Source: Dipteronia dyeriana (Eukaryota > Streptophyta > Magnoliopsida > Sapindales > Sapindaceae). Taken from it: 64,000 nucleotides of DNA. The position numbers were made by a program, and so were the translations under genes. The notes beneath the pieces were generated by a model. The model did no database searches and was not told the origin of the DNA. It saw nothing but the letters and a program-made list of their open reading frames with translations. The stretch lies in NCBI GenBank assembly GCA_032871835.1, contig CM065295.1, positions 21,896,501 to 21,960,500 of the forward strand. Direction: 5' to 3'. Below are positions 1 to 10,792 of this stretch, one piece after another (the stretch's first letter is position 1; every line of letters starts with the position of its first letter).

Positions 1-238
1 CTATGTACCATTTTTGGATTCTAATTTCTCTTATTGCATTGATTTGGGTAAAATTCTTGTCACTTGTGTTTTCTTCTTGATCAAGTTGAGCAATATCATA
101 TTCCTCTGAGCTGTTAAAACTGGGATCCTTTTCAAGAGGGGTTTTTGAAAACTGTTCTTTCAAACTATTTTTGATTTGTAAATCTTGTACACTTTTCTTT
201 AAAACTTTGATTTCTTCTTTGATGTTTTGGATTTCTTT
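1..238 (-). pseudogene. Pararetrovirus-like polyprotein, continuation past an in-frame stop
   Basis: Read on the minus strand, the frame of the capsid ORF at 239-1228 runs on after its TAA stop. It first gives a lysine/glutamate-rich coiled-coil stretch, then an acidic stretch, then a short segment ending QKWY at the window edge. In plant caulimovirid-type polyproteins this order (capsid, coiled coil, then protease-reverse transcriptase) is usual, so the stop at 239-241 probably truncates a longer polyprotein. The protease active site is not inside the window, so the assignment rests on order and style only. Confidence 0.5.
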
Positions 239-1228
239 TTAGAGGTCTGTAATATTCACTTTCCTGAATTTGGAATTCTGAAATTTTCCCAAAATATTTT
301 GTTCAAAATCAGGGGTTTGAAAATAGACATTTTTAAAAGGTTTATTATCAGTAGAAGGGGTGTTATTGCTATTAGAGGCAGCTTCATTGGCAATTTTTTG
401 TTGTAATTGTCTAATATGATTGGCCTTTTGTAAGGGATCTTCAATGTTATCGATCATACTGATTATTATGGAGTAATCATATTGATCTAGAACATTGATT
501 TCCTTACAGAAACAAGGATGTGTGTCAGGATCTGAGCTAGAAGATGATTTTGAGGATGTATCATCAGAAGAATCTCCTATTACTAGGACCTCTTTGGGGG
601 ATGATGATATTTCTGGTTCGGATTCTGAATCAGCATAGAGAACTTGTAAAACTTTGTCCTTGATTTCTTCCTCTAAATCAATACTTTTGATTTTGTTTTT
701 CTGGTATGGACATTTATTAGCATAATGTCCTTCTTTGCCACATTTAAAACACTTGTTGGATTTTTTAAAACCTTTCGTTGTTGTTTTGTTTTTGGAATAA
801 GGTTTTTTGTTTTGTTTGGGATACCAGTAATTAGGGGTTTTGCCAGGAATGTATGCAGACAAATGATACCTTTTCCTGCCATGTTTGTCTCTTTTATAAT
901 GATGAATACCTTTACCTTTAAAGTGTTTACTGGATGTTTTCTTTCTAGGAGTGGGAAGTTTGTCAAAGCCAAACTGTTCACACCACGATCCTAGTTCTTT
1001 TATGGTTGTCAATTTTTGTTGTTTGAGTTGACTTTTGAGTTGAAGATCATTGCATAATTGTAAAGCAACAATGTTAATGGTGGCAATGATTTCACCATAG
1101 GTCCAGGTGTTCAGGTCCATCTGTGACCAGTTAGACCATCTCATCTGTTCAACCATTTTGTCACGAACTTTATTGGAAAAGAGTTTTGGTAATCCAGAAA
1201 TAATTTTTTTTCTAATAAGAATTTGCAT
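239..1228 (-). pseudogene. Caulimovirid-type capsid protein, C-terminal part with zinc knuckle
   Basis: A 329-aa frame. Its N-terminal third resembles the end of the plant pararetrovirus capsid core (motifs SGLPKLF, WTYGEI and WCEQFGFDKLP). A basic Lys/Tyr-rich stretch follows, then a CCHC zinc knuckle at about residues 161-174 (CFKCGKEGHYANKC), which binds nucleic acid. After it come a Ser/Asp/Glu-rich acidic tract and a possible short helix (DPLQKANHIRQLQQKI). This layout is that of Caulimoviridae capsid proteins and of the endogenous copies found in many plant genomes. The apparent ATG is probably internal, because the upstream capsid core continues in another frame (1229-1603) after a frameshift. 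A Ty3-like gag with the same layout is the alternative. Confidence 0.7.
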
Positions 1229-1603
1229 TGTCAGGTCTTTGTAAAACTATAGTCAAAAAGATATCCTTGTACCGTTTGAAATCACTGAGTTTTTTACATT
1301 TCAAATTTTGGAGTTTTGAAAATTCTTTTCCTTGGTTGATGTTGGGGTTTCCAACAAAATGCATTAAAATAGTATAACATAGAACATCTATGCCATCTGG
1401 TTCAGATGTAGTAGTGGTTGCTGAAGTTGGGGGGATAAAAGAGGTTGGTCTATAGCTGATCTAATTGGGGTTGCGGTGGTCACAATCTTGGTGTGGGCTA
1501 TTATAGAGCTTCTAGCACTCAGGTTGAGGGTATGAGTCCACCATCCGAATAGTTGGCCTTCAAAGCCGGTTGTTAGGGATGTGACTGCATCAGCATGGGA
1601 CAT
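1229..1603 (-). pseudogene. Caulimovirid-type capsid core, frameshifted remnant
   Basis: The minus-strand frame opening at 1603 contains a GFEGQLFGWW motif typical of the capsid/gag core. The frame closes at 1388, but the next part of the core (HFVGNP, then LSDFKRYKD) continues in another frame to about 1215. At least two frameshifts therefore separate the core from the zinc-knuckle part downstream. The breaks mean no intact capsid can be made from this copy. Confidence 0.6.
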
Positions 1604-1616
1604 ATTCTGTTTTTTG

Positions 1617-1673
<57 letters not shown>

Positions 1674-2352
1674 GTATGTATCCAATAGTATGTATTTGTT
1701 TGAGGACAGTTATAATTTGGTATTCTGATAAGCCGTTGAGATTGAATTGATAACAGGCATTACCAGTGTAGGCTCGGTATGGGACATTTTCTTCATACTG
1801 TAAGTCCGATGGTGTAGGCCTAGGGTAATAGGGCTTGGTATTTTGGTAGTATTTGGTGTGATTGTAACTGTCTGCTTTGTTATTGGAGGTGATTCTTTGG
1901 ACCATATTTTGGAAGTATAGGCTTTCTTCATCATCAATGGAGGATTCTTGGATATCTTTGTCAAGTGTATGGATTTCTGGGTAATGGATTGGTTCTGTTT
2001 TTGTTAAGTCACTGAGTCTTTCTTTAAGGGCTCTAAGAAGTTTTCTTTCATCAATGATGTTGTCGAAGCATTTTTCAATACCAGTATGGTCAGAAAACAT
2101 GATTGGTTCTGTGCTTGGTTCAGGCATTTTCCCTTTAGCTTTTCTGGAAGAGTGAGTATGTGACTCATAAGGAACAAATACTTGCGGAGGAGGAATTTCT
2201 TCGGTTGGGGAAATTGTGGTTTGGAAAAGGTTAATGTCAATTTTCTCCAGTTGTTTTCCCACAAAATTTAAAAAGAAATTCGTATAATTATTTTGTCTCA
2301 CGACTATTCCTATCTGTTGAGAGAATGAAGGGACATATATATAAAATATCAA
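1573..2352 (-). pseudogene. Pararetrovirus-like region upstream of the capsid core
   Basis: A 259-aa frame that I do not recognise in detail. It carries a proline- and acid-rich middle, a charged segment (IDERKLLRALKERL) and a Tyr/Pro-rich segment, and it ends with LSEYQIITVLKQ just before a run of alternating Ile/Tyr codons. That run is a TA microsatellite (1620-1661), which has pushed the frame out of register with the capsid core. By position it is the N-terminal part of the capsid-containing polyprotein or the spacer after a movement protein. No movement-protein motif was identified. Confidence 0.45.
1620..1680. repeat. (TA)n / (TATG)n microsatellite inside capsid frame
   Basis: About 20 TA dinucleotides are followed by about five TATG tetranucleotides. 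The tract lies inside the decayed capsid reading frame and produces the Ile/Tyr run in the minus-strand translation. It is likely a post-insertion expansion. Confidence 0.95.
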
Positions 2353-3628
2353 AATCCTAAAAATTTGGGAAAATAATAAAATAGAAAAGAGAGAAAAGAA
2401 ATGGATATATATATACGGATAAGAGATACGGAAATATCTCTTAATGAAGGAGAAAAACAGATCTCATCCAATCTATTCTCGTCCAATATGAAAGACAGTG
2501 AAACACTGATATGTCTGGTTTTGAGATAACAACTATCTTATACGGATATGTATTGAATATGTCAAATGATATATTCATTGACTTTTGGCAATTAAGATAT
2601 TATAATCAATAGATTAATTATCATTTTGACCGTGTTTGACTAAATAAGTCTCTATCAAGATAATTTATCTTATGATTATTTTGATATTATTTAATTAAAT
2701 GAGTGGCCACTAAAAACATTTAATAGTAATTTTATAGAATCTGATCAAATGGATGATCATTGAGGTAGCTCAATAAACAATTAATAGTGTGTGATGGAAT
2801 AAACGAATTTATCATTTAATAATCATTTTAATTGTAAATGACCAACTGAGTGGTCAATATGATAATTTTTGTATTAATAGTTTATTGCAACTTGTTACAA
2901 GTTAGTGAGTTACAACTATAAAATTCATATGTAATTTTGTATTTATAAAACTGTACAGTTATCGTTAAAAAAATATCTGGTTATATATATATATTTTACT
3001 GCATAAAATATTACTAAAATTTGTCTGTAGCATTACTATTATACATGGTCATGTTTTGTGATATGGACGCATATGTTGGATCTTATAAATAAAAATTCTT
3101 AATTTAATAGTTCTCACCTATACAACCAATTAACTATATCACAATTTTTTATTTTCGTAAGAATGCAAAATCAATTTGAAAAATAAATAAATAAAACACA
3201 CAGTATTTCTTCTATTCTATTTATAGTTTTTTAAAAATATATTATATTTTAAGATAATTTATATAAAAAAATCGTCTGTAACCAGAAAATCAAATAACTT
3301 TTATTTGTTGATTCATCGAGGGAGATGATTTTTTTCTAGACAAAATTTAGAACCAATTGTATTTGTATCACATTGATCATGATTAAAACATAACAATGAG
3401 TTATATTATTGTGAATTTATATCGTATCGTGTTAAAATTTGTCTCAACTCATTAATTTATTATGTCTAAATATAAAAACACAAAACTATTTATTGAATTA
3501 ATGGGTAACTTAACCCATTTGATTTATTGACCATCGAATAATCACTAAATTTCCTAAATAATATCAAATTAATGTTTAAAACTCATATATGAAATTTTGG
3601 TAAATCATTTTTTCTTATTTTACAAATA
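2353..3628. other. AT-rich spacer without recognisable genes
   Basis: Very AT-rich DNA with many stops in all frames. It has no repeats longer than simple A/T runs, no tRNA-like or LTR-like structure and no coding signal that I can see. The left part may be further decayed pararetrovirus sequence upstream of the capsid frame. Confidence 0.6.
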
Positions 3629-4297
3629 GGGTGTGCACTTTCGGTTTGGTTTTGGTTGAAACTCACTGTCAAACCAAACCAATACGGATCGGTTTGACTA
3701 TATTTAAACTCCAAATCGATTCAAACCAAACAAAAAAAGGTCGGGTTAGTTTGGATAGGTTTATCGGTTTAAATTTGTATTCATTTTTTTTTATTTTGTA
3801 TTATATGATGACAAAAATTTAAATAAAAAAACATAATGTAAAATATTAATTATATATATAAGAAAGTATCAAAATGTCAAACGAGTAATTACATGTATAT
3901 ATATAAATATAAATATTTATCATGATTAAAAACATGTTTGACGGTACTTTTGAAATCTTAATACATCAATCAATTAAAAGAATTGCATCAAAACAAATAA
4001 ATAAGTTATAATAACATAAAGTAATCGGTAAAAGTTATAAAATATAAACCGAATAAAAAACGTAGGTGAATTTTATATTTTAGTTTTACTTTCTAAAATA
4101 TATGGTTTTGTTTGGGTTAGTGAATTATTTCACATTTTCACTCATTCCCAAACCGAACCACCTTTAAATTGGTTTATCCAAAAGACAAACGGAACCACCC
4201 ATTTTTATATTTACAATCAAACCAATCAAAACTTTATGGGTTGGATTCGTCGGTTTGGTTCAGTTTGACGGTTTGTTGCACACCTCTAGTACTCTAC
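3629..4297. mobile_element. hAT-like MITE with GGTGTGCA terminal inverted repeats
   Basis: The left end begins GGGTGTGCAC followed by CGGTTTGGTTTTGG. Near the right end the inverse occurs (GACGGTTTGTTGCACACC). The body is AT-rich with further inverted CGGTTTGG/CCAAACCG segments and no coding capacity. A perfect 9-bp direct repeat TTACAAATA lies immediately left (3620-3628) and at 4298-4306, consistent with an 8-bp hAT-type target duplication. The right terminal repeat sits about 12 bp inside the flank, so the exact right end is uncertain. Confidence 0.6.
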
Positions 4298-4757
4298 TTA
4301 CAAATATCATTATTTGGTAATTTACACAAGTTAGCAACATCAATTATTGCAAAATGTGATATTCAATATTTATTAAAAGTTGAAAACAAATCTTTCTATC
4401 AATTAGGGATGCACATTTGGGGAATGATGATGGGTATAGGTCCCCTCATCCCCATCCCCACTTCCTATTCCCCTTCCCCCATCTTTACAATCAAACCAAT
4501 CAAAACTTTATGGGTTGGATTCTTCGGGTTGGTTCAGTTTGACGGTTTGTTGCACACCTCTAGTACTCTACTTACAAATATCATTATTTGGTAATTTACA
4601 CAAATTAGCAACATCAATTATTGCAAAATGTGATATTCAATATTTATTAAAAGTTGAAAACAAATCTTTCTATCAATTAGGAATGCACATTTGGGGAATG
4701 AGGATGGATATAGGTCTCCTCATCCCCCCATTCTCACTTCCTATTCCTCTGCCCGTT
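4210..4757. repeat. Tandem duplication, 274-bp period
   Basis: The segment starting TTTACAATCAAACC at 4210 recurs at 4484 with few differences and runs through the pyrimidine-rich CCCCATCCC...CTTCCTATTCC stretch. It duplicates the right end of the MITE plus flanking DNA. The two overlapping plus-strand open frames here (4169-4594, 4515-4784) are the same repeat read twice and are not genes. Confidence 0.9.
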
Positions 4758-4912
4758 GACGTGTGTCCAAGATCTTTAATTTAAACATTGTTTTTTTTTT
4801 TTTAAATTTACTTGAAAAAAATGAATATTATGAAAATACACAAAAAAGAAAAAGAACAAGAAAAAGAAAATTAAACAGAGATAAAGTTTACAATTTTACA
4901 TCCAGCTGTACA

Positions 4913-4940
4913 CCGCCAAAAAGAAATTTGAGTTTCCCGC
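4913..4940 (+). promoter_or_regulatory. Pair of E2F-type sites upstream of CDT2
   Basis: CCGCCAAA at 4913-4920 is the complement of TTTGGCGG, and TTTCCCGC lies at 4933-4940. Both fit the plant E2F consensus WTTSSCSS. They are in opposite orientation, 12 bp apart and about 113-140 bp before the ATG. E2F control would suit a gene for S-phase proteolysis; this role is an inference. A GC-rich patch (CCCGCCCCGCCC) stands out from the AT-rich surroundings. Confidence 0.65.
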
Positions 4941-5052
4941 CCCGCCCAAATTGAAAGCAATAAAATCATTTTCAATGCTGCGCAAAATTAATTTCATTTT
5001 ATTTTTTCGATTTCTATCTCTTACTTTCGCCGGAGCTGTCGATTGATTTCAA

Positions 5053-8000
5053 ATGGAGATTTCCAGATCTCAGTCCTTCTTCCTAGACGTCAGATCGAGA
5101 GAGCTCAGCGGCTTCAAAGGTCTCTCTCCTTTCCTCTCTTTAAATACATGTCTATATGTGTACAAGTATGCGAATCTTGTATCTAATGTTGCGTTTTTTT
5201 TTACTCAGTTAGAAAAAGACCGTATTTTGGCGAGTTCGCATCGGATTTCATGGAAATTGGAGCCGTGGCCATTGAACACGACTGCATGGAGACGCCTCCG
5301 TTGGCCGTTTCATTTTGCAAGGTTTATTATTATTATTATTATTATCATTACTACGTGTTTTTAAAATTTAGCTAAATTAGATGCGATGGTTAGATTATTG
5401 AAGCAGAAAAATAAAATAAAAAAACCCTAATTTTGCAGACGAGTAAAAACTCCCATTTATTTGCTGTGTCTGACGAGGACGGTTGCATGAACGTGTTTGA
5501 TTCTCGTAAAAAGTTTACTTCTTTTGCATCTCACCACGATAATACAGGTTTGTCATTTTATTAAACCCCATTTCGGTTTATTTTGATTTTATTCATCGGT
5601 GGATATCTTCTAGAAGTTCCATTCTCTTATCATAGTTTTGTTGTATCTATTTGTAAATAACCAATTTCAGGGTTTTTGCTGATTTTGGTCATTTGTGGAT
5701 TTATTTAGTAGTTTTTACTTTTTTATCATACTTAATCTCAGTGAAGTTTTGATGTTTTTAAGCAGAGAAGACCAGAGTTAGTGAATGGACGGCACATCAG
5801 AATGCCATTTTTGATATATGTTGGATCAAGGTTGGTATATTGATCAATGGATTTACATTGAACTTTTAATGTTCTATAACAAAACAGTTTTGGAATTAGA
5901 TTTAGTGGAACCAGAGACAGCATCACATAATTTTTCAGAAAAAAAAACATGATTTCAGATTGTCTGGTTGAATTCATATGATTGGATTTCAATGCAGCTA
6001 AATGCAATCTTAATTCATGTTCAGGAGGCAAATGCGAGATCAATGACATTTTGAGATTTCTCTCCCATCTTAAATTTAGATTTTTGAGTGATATGTCATT
6101 GTAGATGTTATCATGAGTTAATATGATTTCATTAATACTGTGTGTGATTTATTTATATTGTATTTTTTTGTTGCCAATACTATATTAGAAGGTTTTTGGG
6201 TAGTTCATGATATGGACTTTAATGGTTAACATGTGAAAAGTTTTGAGTTGGACATGCATGTTCCTTTTTTCTTTTATTGTTTCTTTTTAATCCTCATTAT
6301 CTTTGTGTATTGAAATTTCTCGCAGGGGGATAACAACATTCTAACTGCTTCAGGGGATCAAACTGTAAGTGAAAAAGCAAACATGTGCACATATTATGCA
6401 TGTATGACCTTTAGTTAGCAGAGTGTTCATAAATTTAAATAGCATTAGAAAAGCAGAAGCTCAGAAAATTTGATGATTCAACATATTACAAGGATTGGAT
6501 GCTGCGCTTATAATATTAACCTGAATTAAGTCAAGTCTAATTCTGTTGATCTGTGTTTCTTGTATATCTATTTTTTCTCTTAAAGTTGTATTACCAATTT
6601 AGTTGCTATTTGAAACAATTAGGTTTACAAATAGATAAAAATGTGTAATGATGTATTACCAAACAAGATACTATTTGAAACAATTAGGTTTACAAATAGA
6701 AAAAAGTGTAAGAATTCTCAATTGAAAGTTTATATATTGAGTTGGACTAAGATTTAATTTGCTCAACATGATGAAGATCAAATTAGAAGCTTATACACTT
6801 TCCTTTGGCCATCTTGTAGATAAAGGTATGGGATGCACAGGAAGAGAAATGTATTGGTGTCTTGATGGGTCACACAGGGAGTGTAAAATCTGTGTGTTCT
6901 CATCCAACAATTTCTGGTATATTTCTTGAATTATATTTATTATCTGCAAACAATATTTTCTTTTTTTAAAAAACAAATTTTTTATGTTAATTGTCATTGT
7001 TCATCAGATCTTGTTGTCTCTGGTTCAAGAGATGGGTCTTTTAATATATGGGATTTGAGATGCAACAAAAGTTCCAAAAGTAGAAATAGTGAAGTTTGCA
7101 TAGTGTAAGTTGTTATTACTTCTTTCATATGATCCTTACAAAAGTATTTTCTTTTTAATATTTTGAACTTCTTGAATCACTATTGGTCAGTTTAATGCTG
7201 TTATTATATCTTCATCCAGACCATCTGCTGCAGTCAAAGGAGCTCATCTTTCATCTCAAGCAAAAAGGATCAGGCGTGGCAAGGTTTGTTTGCTGCTCCT
7301 GTTTCTTCTTGATGCAATTTGTTGTTCTCTTTATTAATCGCTACAGTTATTTCAGGCGGCCTCCATGAGCATTACATCAGTTCTTTATCTGAAAGATGAG
7401 GTGTCTATTGCCACTGCTGGTGCAGTGAACAGGTATGTGATAAAGTAGTTTCAATTTTCCCGAAATTAATCTTAATTCCCCTTGAATTTACATTATTCAA
7501 GCTTTAACTTATTGGTAATTTGGTCATTTCAGTGTTATAAAATTCTGGGATACCAGAAATCTTAAAGCTCATGTCACTCAGGCTTGTCCTTATCCTGAGT
7601 CATCGACTGTAAAGGTTAGTTTGCAGATTAAATTATGGTTTGTTCAATATTCAAAACTCAAATGCTTAATTTCCAATGAGGTGACTGGGAAGCTTTTAGT
7701 TTTCATAGAAGAATTAAGCATTGCTTTCCAATCAAGCAATTTCTTGATCAGAGTCCAGTTTAGAACATTTGATTAATTTATTACTTATTATGGAAATTTT
7801 AACATTGCAGAATTGTAACTATGCTTGTTGAGTGTTGGTCTGTATCTGAAGAGTGTCGACTACCATTATATTAACTGATCCACGATTCTAAAGCTTCAAC
7901 TTGAATTCTTGAAATGTTTCTGTATATAAACGGGTATTTACCATTTTACTCTTTCAAATTTCAGGAAAGAAGATTGCATGGTATATCTAGCCTTTCTCAG

Positions 8001-9453
8001 GATTTAAATGGAGTGTTTCTAACAGCTTCATGCATGGACAATAGGTATTTTTCTATTCTGATGAGGCATAATTTCCTCCAAAGCTTTATTAATTTCAATG
8101 TAACGTACAGTAATTTCAAATTATCATTTGTTTAAATGTACAACCTAATGAAAGTCACTTGGTGCATTTATTTGCCTAAAGAAACTGAACAAAAAAAAGA
8201 AGAAGGATATTGACGTTACAGTACTATCTTAATAACATTGCAAAGCCTCAATTAGTGTGTTGACTAATTAAAAGCACTTGCTTACAACTGTTGGATGTCT
8301 AATAAGATGTTATTTTTCTTCCTTTTATCAGAATATACTTGTATAATGTACTTCAGCTTGAAAAGGGTCCCATACAATCTTTCTCCGGATGTCAAATAGA
8401 ATCGTTCTATGTGAAGGTATGTCTTGTCTCGCAATGAGCCTAAAGTGCATTGCTCTCTTACTTTCTTCATTGGACTAATTAGCAACTGCTTGACTGTTAT
8501 GTTCCATCCAGTATCTAAAATTGATTAATGCCATTGCAGTCAGCAATTAGTCCAGATGCAGATCATATACTCAGTGGCTCCAGTGACGGAAATGCTTATA
8601 TATGGCAGGTAGAGTTTGTGTTAATATTTTTCTTTTTCAGTGGGGATCTGTTTGGCCTTTTTCAGTTCTAGTTTTTAATATGCAATGTTGGACCAGGTTA
8701 ACAAGCCTCAGGTTGATCCTATCATGTTGAAAAGTCACGATGGAGAAGTCACAGCAGTAGATTGGTAACTTTTTCCTTTCATTTGTTTTTCAAGTAACAT
8801 TACTTGAGGGTCCTTTTATAGACAAGCAAGTTAAACATTTTTTTCAACATCTTTTGCAGGTGCCAGTCTGAGGCTGGCAAGATAGCGACTGCTTCAGATG
8901 ATTTTACGGTATGACCAATATACAAATAATACTGAAGACTGCATTTAACTTGCTTTTTCATGTTCATGTCATTAAATCATCTTTCAGATCAAAATGTATA
9001 CTGTCTTTTAATGCTTGGCTGATTTTTGCTCAACTACCTATTTCTACTACATTTCATTTCTTCAAATGTTTATGTCAGGTTCGGATATGGAACACTCAAA
9101 GTAGTTATCGCTCATGCACAAGATCCCCAGCTTCCATTCGGAGGAGAGTAATGGCGATTACAAGTGCAGAATGTAGAAAACTTTTGATGGATGAAGAAAT
9201 TATGGATGCAACAAAGACCCCTGGTAGTTCATATAATGAAGTAGTGCACCAAACTAACCCATCAAATTCCATCCAAATGCCTATAATCACTACACCCGAT
9301 GCCCAAAAGAAAAGGACCTCATCAATTTCTGATTCAATACAGTTTTTTGAGAAAACACCTGAAGCTGCATCGAATAGTCCATCTTCTGTGTTGAACCCTC
9401 CTTCCTCTGTGAAACGAAGAACTATCCGTGATTACTTTCTAGTAGCTCCATAA
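5053..9453 (+). CDS. CDT2: CDT2/DTL-type WD40 receptor of CUL4-DDB1 ubiquitin ligase, 16 exons
   Basis: Sixteen exons join in frame to 511 aa: 5053-5119, 5209-5321, 5439-5547, 5766-5830, 6326-6364, 6820-6916, 7008-7104, 7220-7283, 7356-7432, 7533-7614, 7965-8044, 8332-8416, 8540-8608, 8697-8764, 8860-8908, 9079-9453. All 15 introns are GT-AG. The protein has about seven WD40 repeats (residues ~50-395), including [23 protein letters not shown] and SASDD-type turns. Two DDB1-binding DWD boxes are present, WDLR (178-181) and WDTR (248-251). The Ser/Thr-rich tail ends RRTIRDYF (500-507), resembling the C-terminal PCNA-interaction box of animal CDT2. By family knowledge it presents CDT1 and other PCNA-bound proteins to CRL4 in the nucleus during S phase or after DNA damage. 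The chosen ATG gives the conserved start and is preceded by E2F sites. The gene looks intact. Confidence 0.93.
5322..5350 (+). repeat. (TTA)n microsatellite at the start of CDT2 intron 2
   Basis: Seven or so TTA triplets directly follow the GT donor at 5322. Short and intronic; no effect on coding is expected. Confidence 0.85.
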
Positions 9454-9867
9454 AGCTTGATCCATTATTCCTCTGGATAGTAATAGTTACAAGTATGAAG
9501 AATATTATTGTACAAAATAGGAATCGTTAGACCTTTAGATTTTTTTAAGCATCTCTCCCAATTCTCCCCTACCTTTGATACAAAAATATATTGTCCGATT
9601 ACAAGCTTAACAACACTGTTTTTGATTTTGAAGGGGTTAGATTATTGTCTGGTTCTTTTATTTCCATTGATTAAGGTTTGGATATGAACTGTAGAGGATC
9701 TTTGGGACAGTTTGTTTAGTTACGTAAGCTCTCTTGTACATGAACATGTAATTTTTTCATGTAGTAAAAGTGTTCTATGGCTGATGTATTTTCTCAATTG
9801 TTTTGAATTTTTATTTACGATTTTGAATTAACTATGTTTATATTTGTATATTTATATGCATGATGTG
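9454..9867 (+). other. CDT2 3' UTR and downstream spacer
   Basis: AT-rich sequence after the TAA stop with T-rich and TTGTA-type elements but no perfect AATAAA. The transcript end cannot be placed exactly. No other gene is visible before the 43-bp minisatellite. Confidence 0.55.
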
Positions 9868-10110
9868 AAGTTGTCCTTGCTGTTCGGGTATGAACTCAAC
9901 TCGGATAATGAAGTATTTGTTGCTCGGGTTTGAACTCAACTAGGACAATGAAGTTGTCTTTAATGCTTGGGTCCTACCTCAAATAGGATAATGAAGTGGT
10001 ATTTGCTGCTCGGGTCTGAACTCAACTCGAATAATGAAGTTGTCTTTAATGCTCGAGTCCGAACACAAATTGGATAATGAAGTTGTACTTGCTGCTCGGG
10101 TCCAAAGAAC
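9868..10110 (+). repeat. 43-bp minisatellite in the old LTR of element Z
   Basis: Five units start at 9868, 9911, 9951, 9994 and 10037, followed by a partial sixth from 10080. Each begins AAGTTGT, carries GCTCGGGT and TGAACTCAACTC and ends GGATAATG. Unit two lacks 3 bp. The same unit recurs at 60072-60150, tying the two places to one retroelement family. Confidence 0.9.
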
Positions 10111-10381
10111 GAAGTTGGGATGAAAACACACAAGATCTCGAGTTACTTGCATGTGGAGAATGACTCATCCTGACACTTGTTCTAAAGGGAAGAAGCAGTA
10201 TTAAAAAGTGAAGTTTAGCAAGAGGCAGAACAAAAAAGAGAAGAAAAATTGTAAGGAGAAGAGAGATCCAAAATTTAAAGTTGAAATGTTTTGAGAGATC
10301 TTTCGAGAGATCTTTCTAGTGTACGAATTTAATGAGAAAGCCATATAATCATATTTGTTGTTGATCAATTTTCATGCATCA
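9868..10381 (+). mobile_element. Decayed 5' LTR of old Tat-like element Z
   Basis: The stretch ends CATGCATCA. A few bases later comes TTTTGGTGCC at 10384-10393, which resembles the TTTTGGTGCCGTCTGTGGG-type primer-binding site common in plant Ty3/gypsy elements. The LTR start is not clear. A similar LTR half appears in inverted orientation at about 60160-60410. Confidence 0.5.
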
Positions 10382-10383
10382 AC

Positions 10384-10402
10384 TTTTGGTGCCCTCTATG
10401 GG
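10384..10402 (+). promoter_or_regulatory. Degenerate primer-binding site of element Z
   Basis: TGGTGCCCTCTATGGG lies just after the LTR end. It reads like a mutated plant gypsy primer-binding site. The tRNA that would prime here cannot be named with confidence. Confidence 0.45.
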
Positions 10403-10452
10403 AAGAGATAACGTAAAAGCCTTGCCCTAAAATTCTGAGCATAGCTTTAAAA

Positions 10453-10792
10453 ATGGAAGTACCGATTCCCCAAACGAAAGCTTCATTAGATCAGAAATTC
10501 ATCACATGACTGGCGATGGAGAAGAGACAATTCGAGAGATTAGACGTATGCCGGAAGCAAAAAAGGAAATGCCCAGTCTAATACCAGTGAACTTGTTCGT
10601 GCAAATGAAGAGTTACGTGATCGAATCCGAAATTTAATCGGAAAAGTTGTTCACCCCGGTCTTGGAGAAGATAATTTCCCAAGTTTACCCTGATCACGAC
10701 TAGAAAATGGAACTAGCCAAAATTTGCTACCCAAAAGAGTGAGATCACGTGAAATGAAATCACGTTGAACGTTTGCATTCTCATGATAAGCG
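10453..10792 (+). pseudogene. Gag remnant of element Z, N-terminal part
   Basis: An ATG at 10453 opens a short frame stopped after about 19 codons. A neighbouring frame then gives a charged helical stretch (ELVRANEELRDRIRNL) of the kind found in plant gypsy gag leaders. The remnant is cut at 10792 by an Athila-like LTR and seems to resume after it. Confidence 0.4.

Noticed and set aside
4169..4784. Two overlapping plus-strand ORFs of 141 and 89 aa sharing the same peptide
   Set aside because: They are translations of the 274-bp tandem duplication and MITE end; no domain, codon bias or start context.
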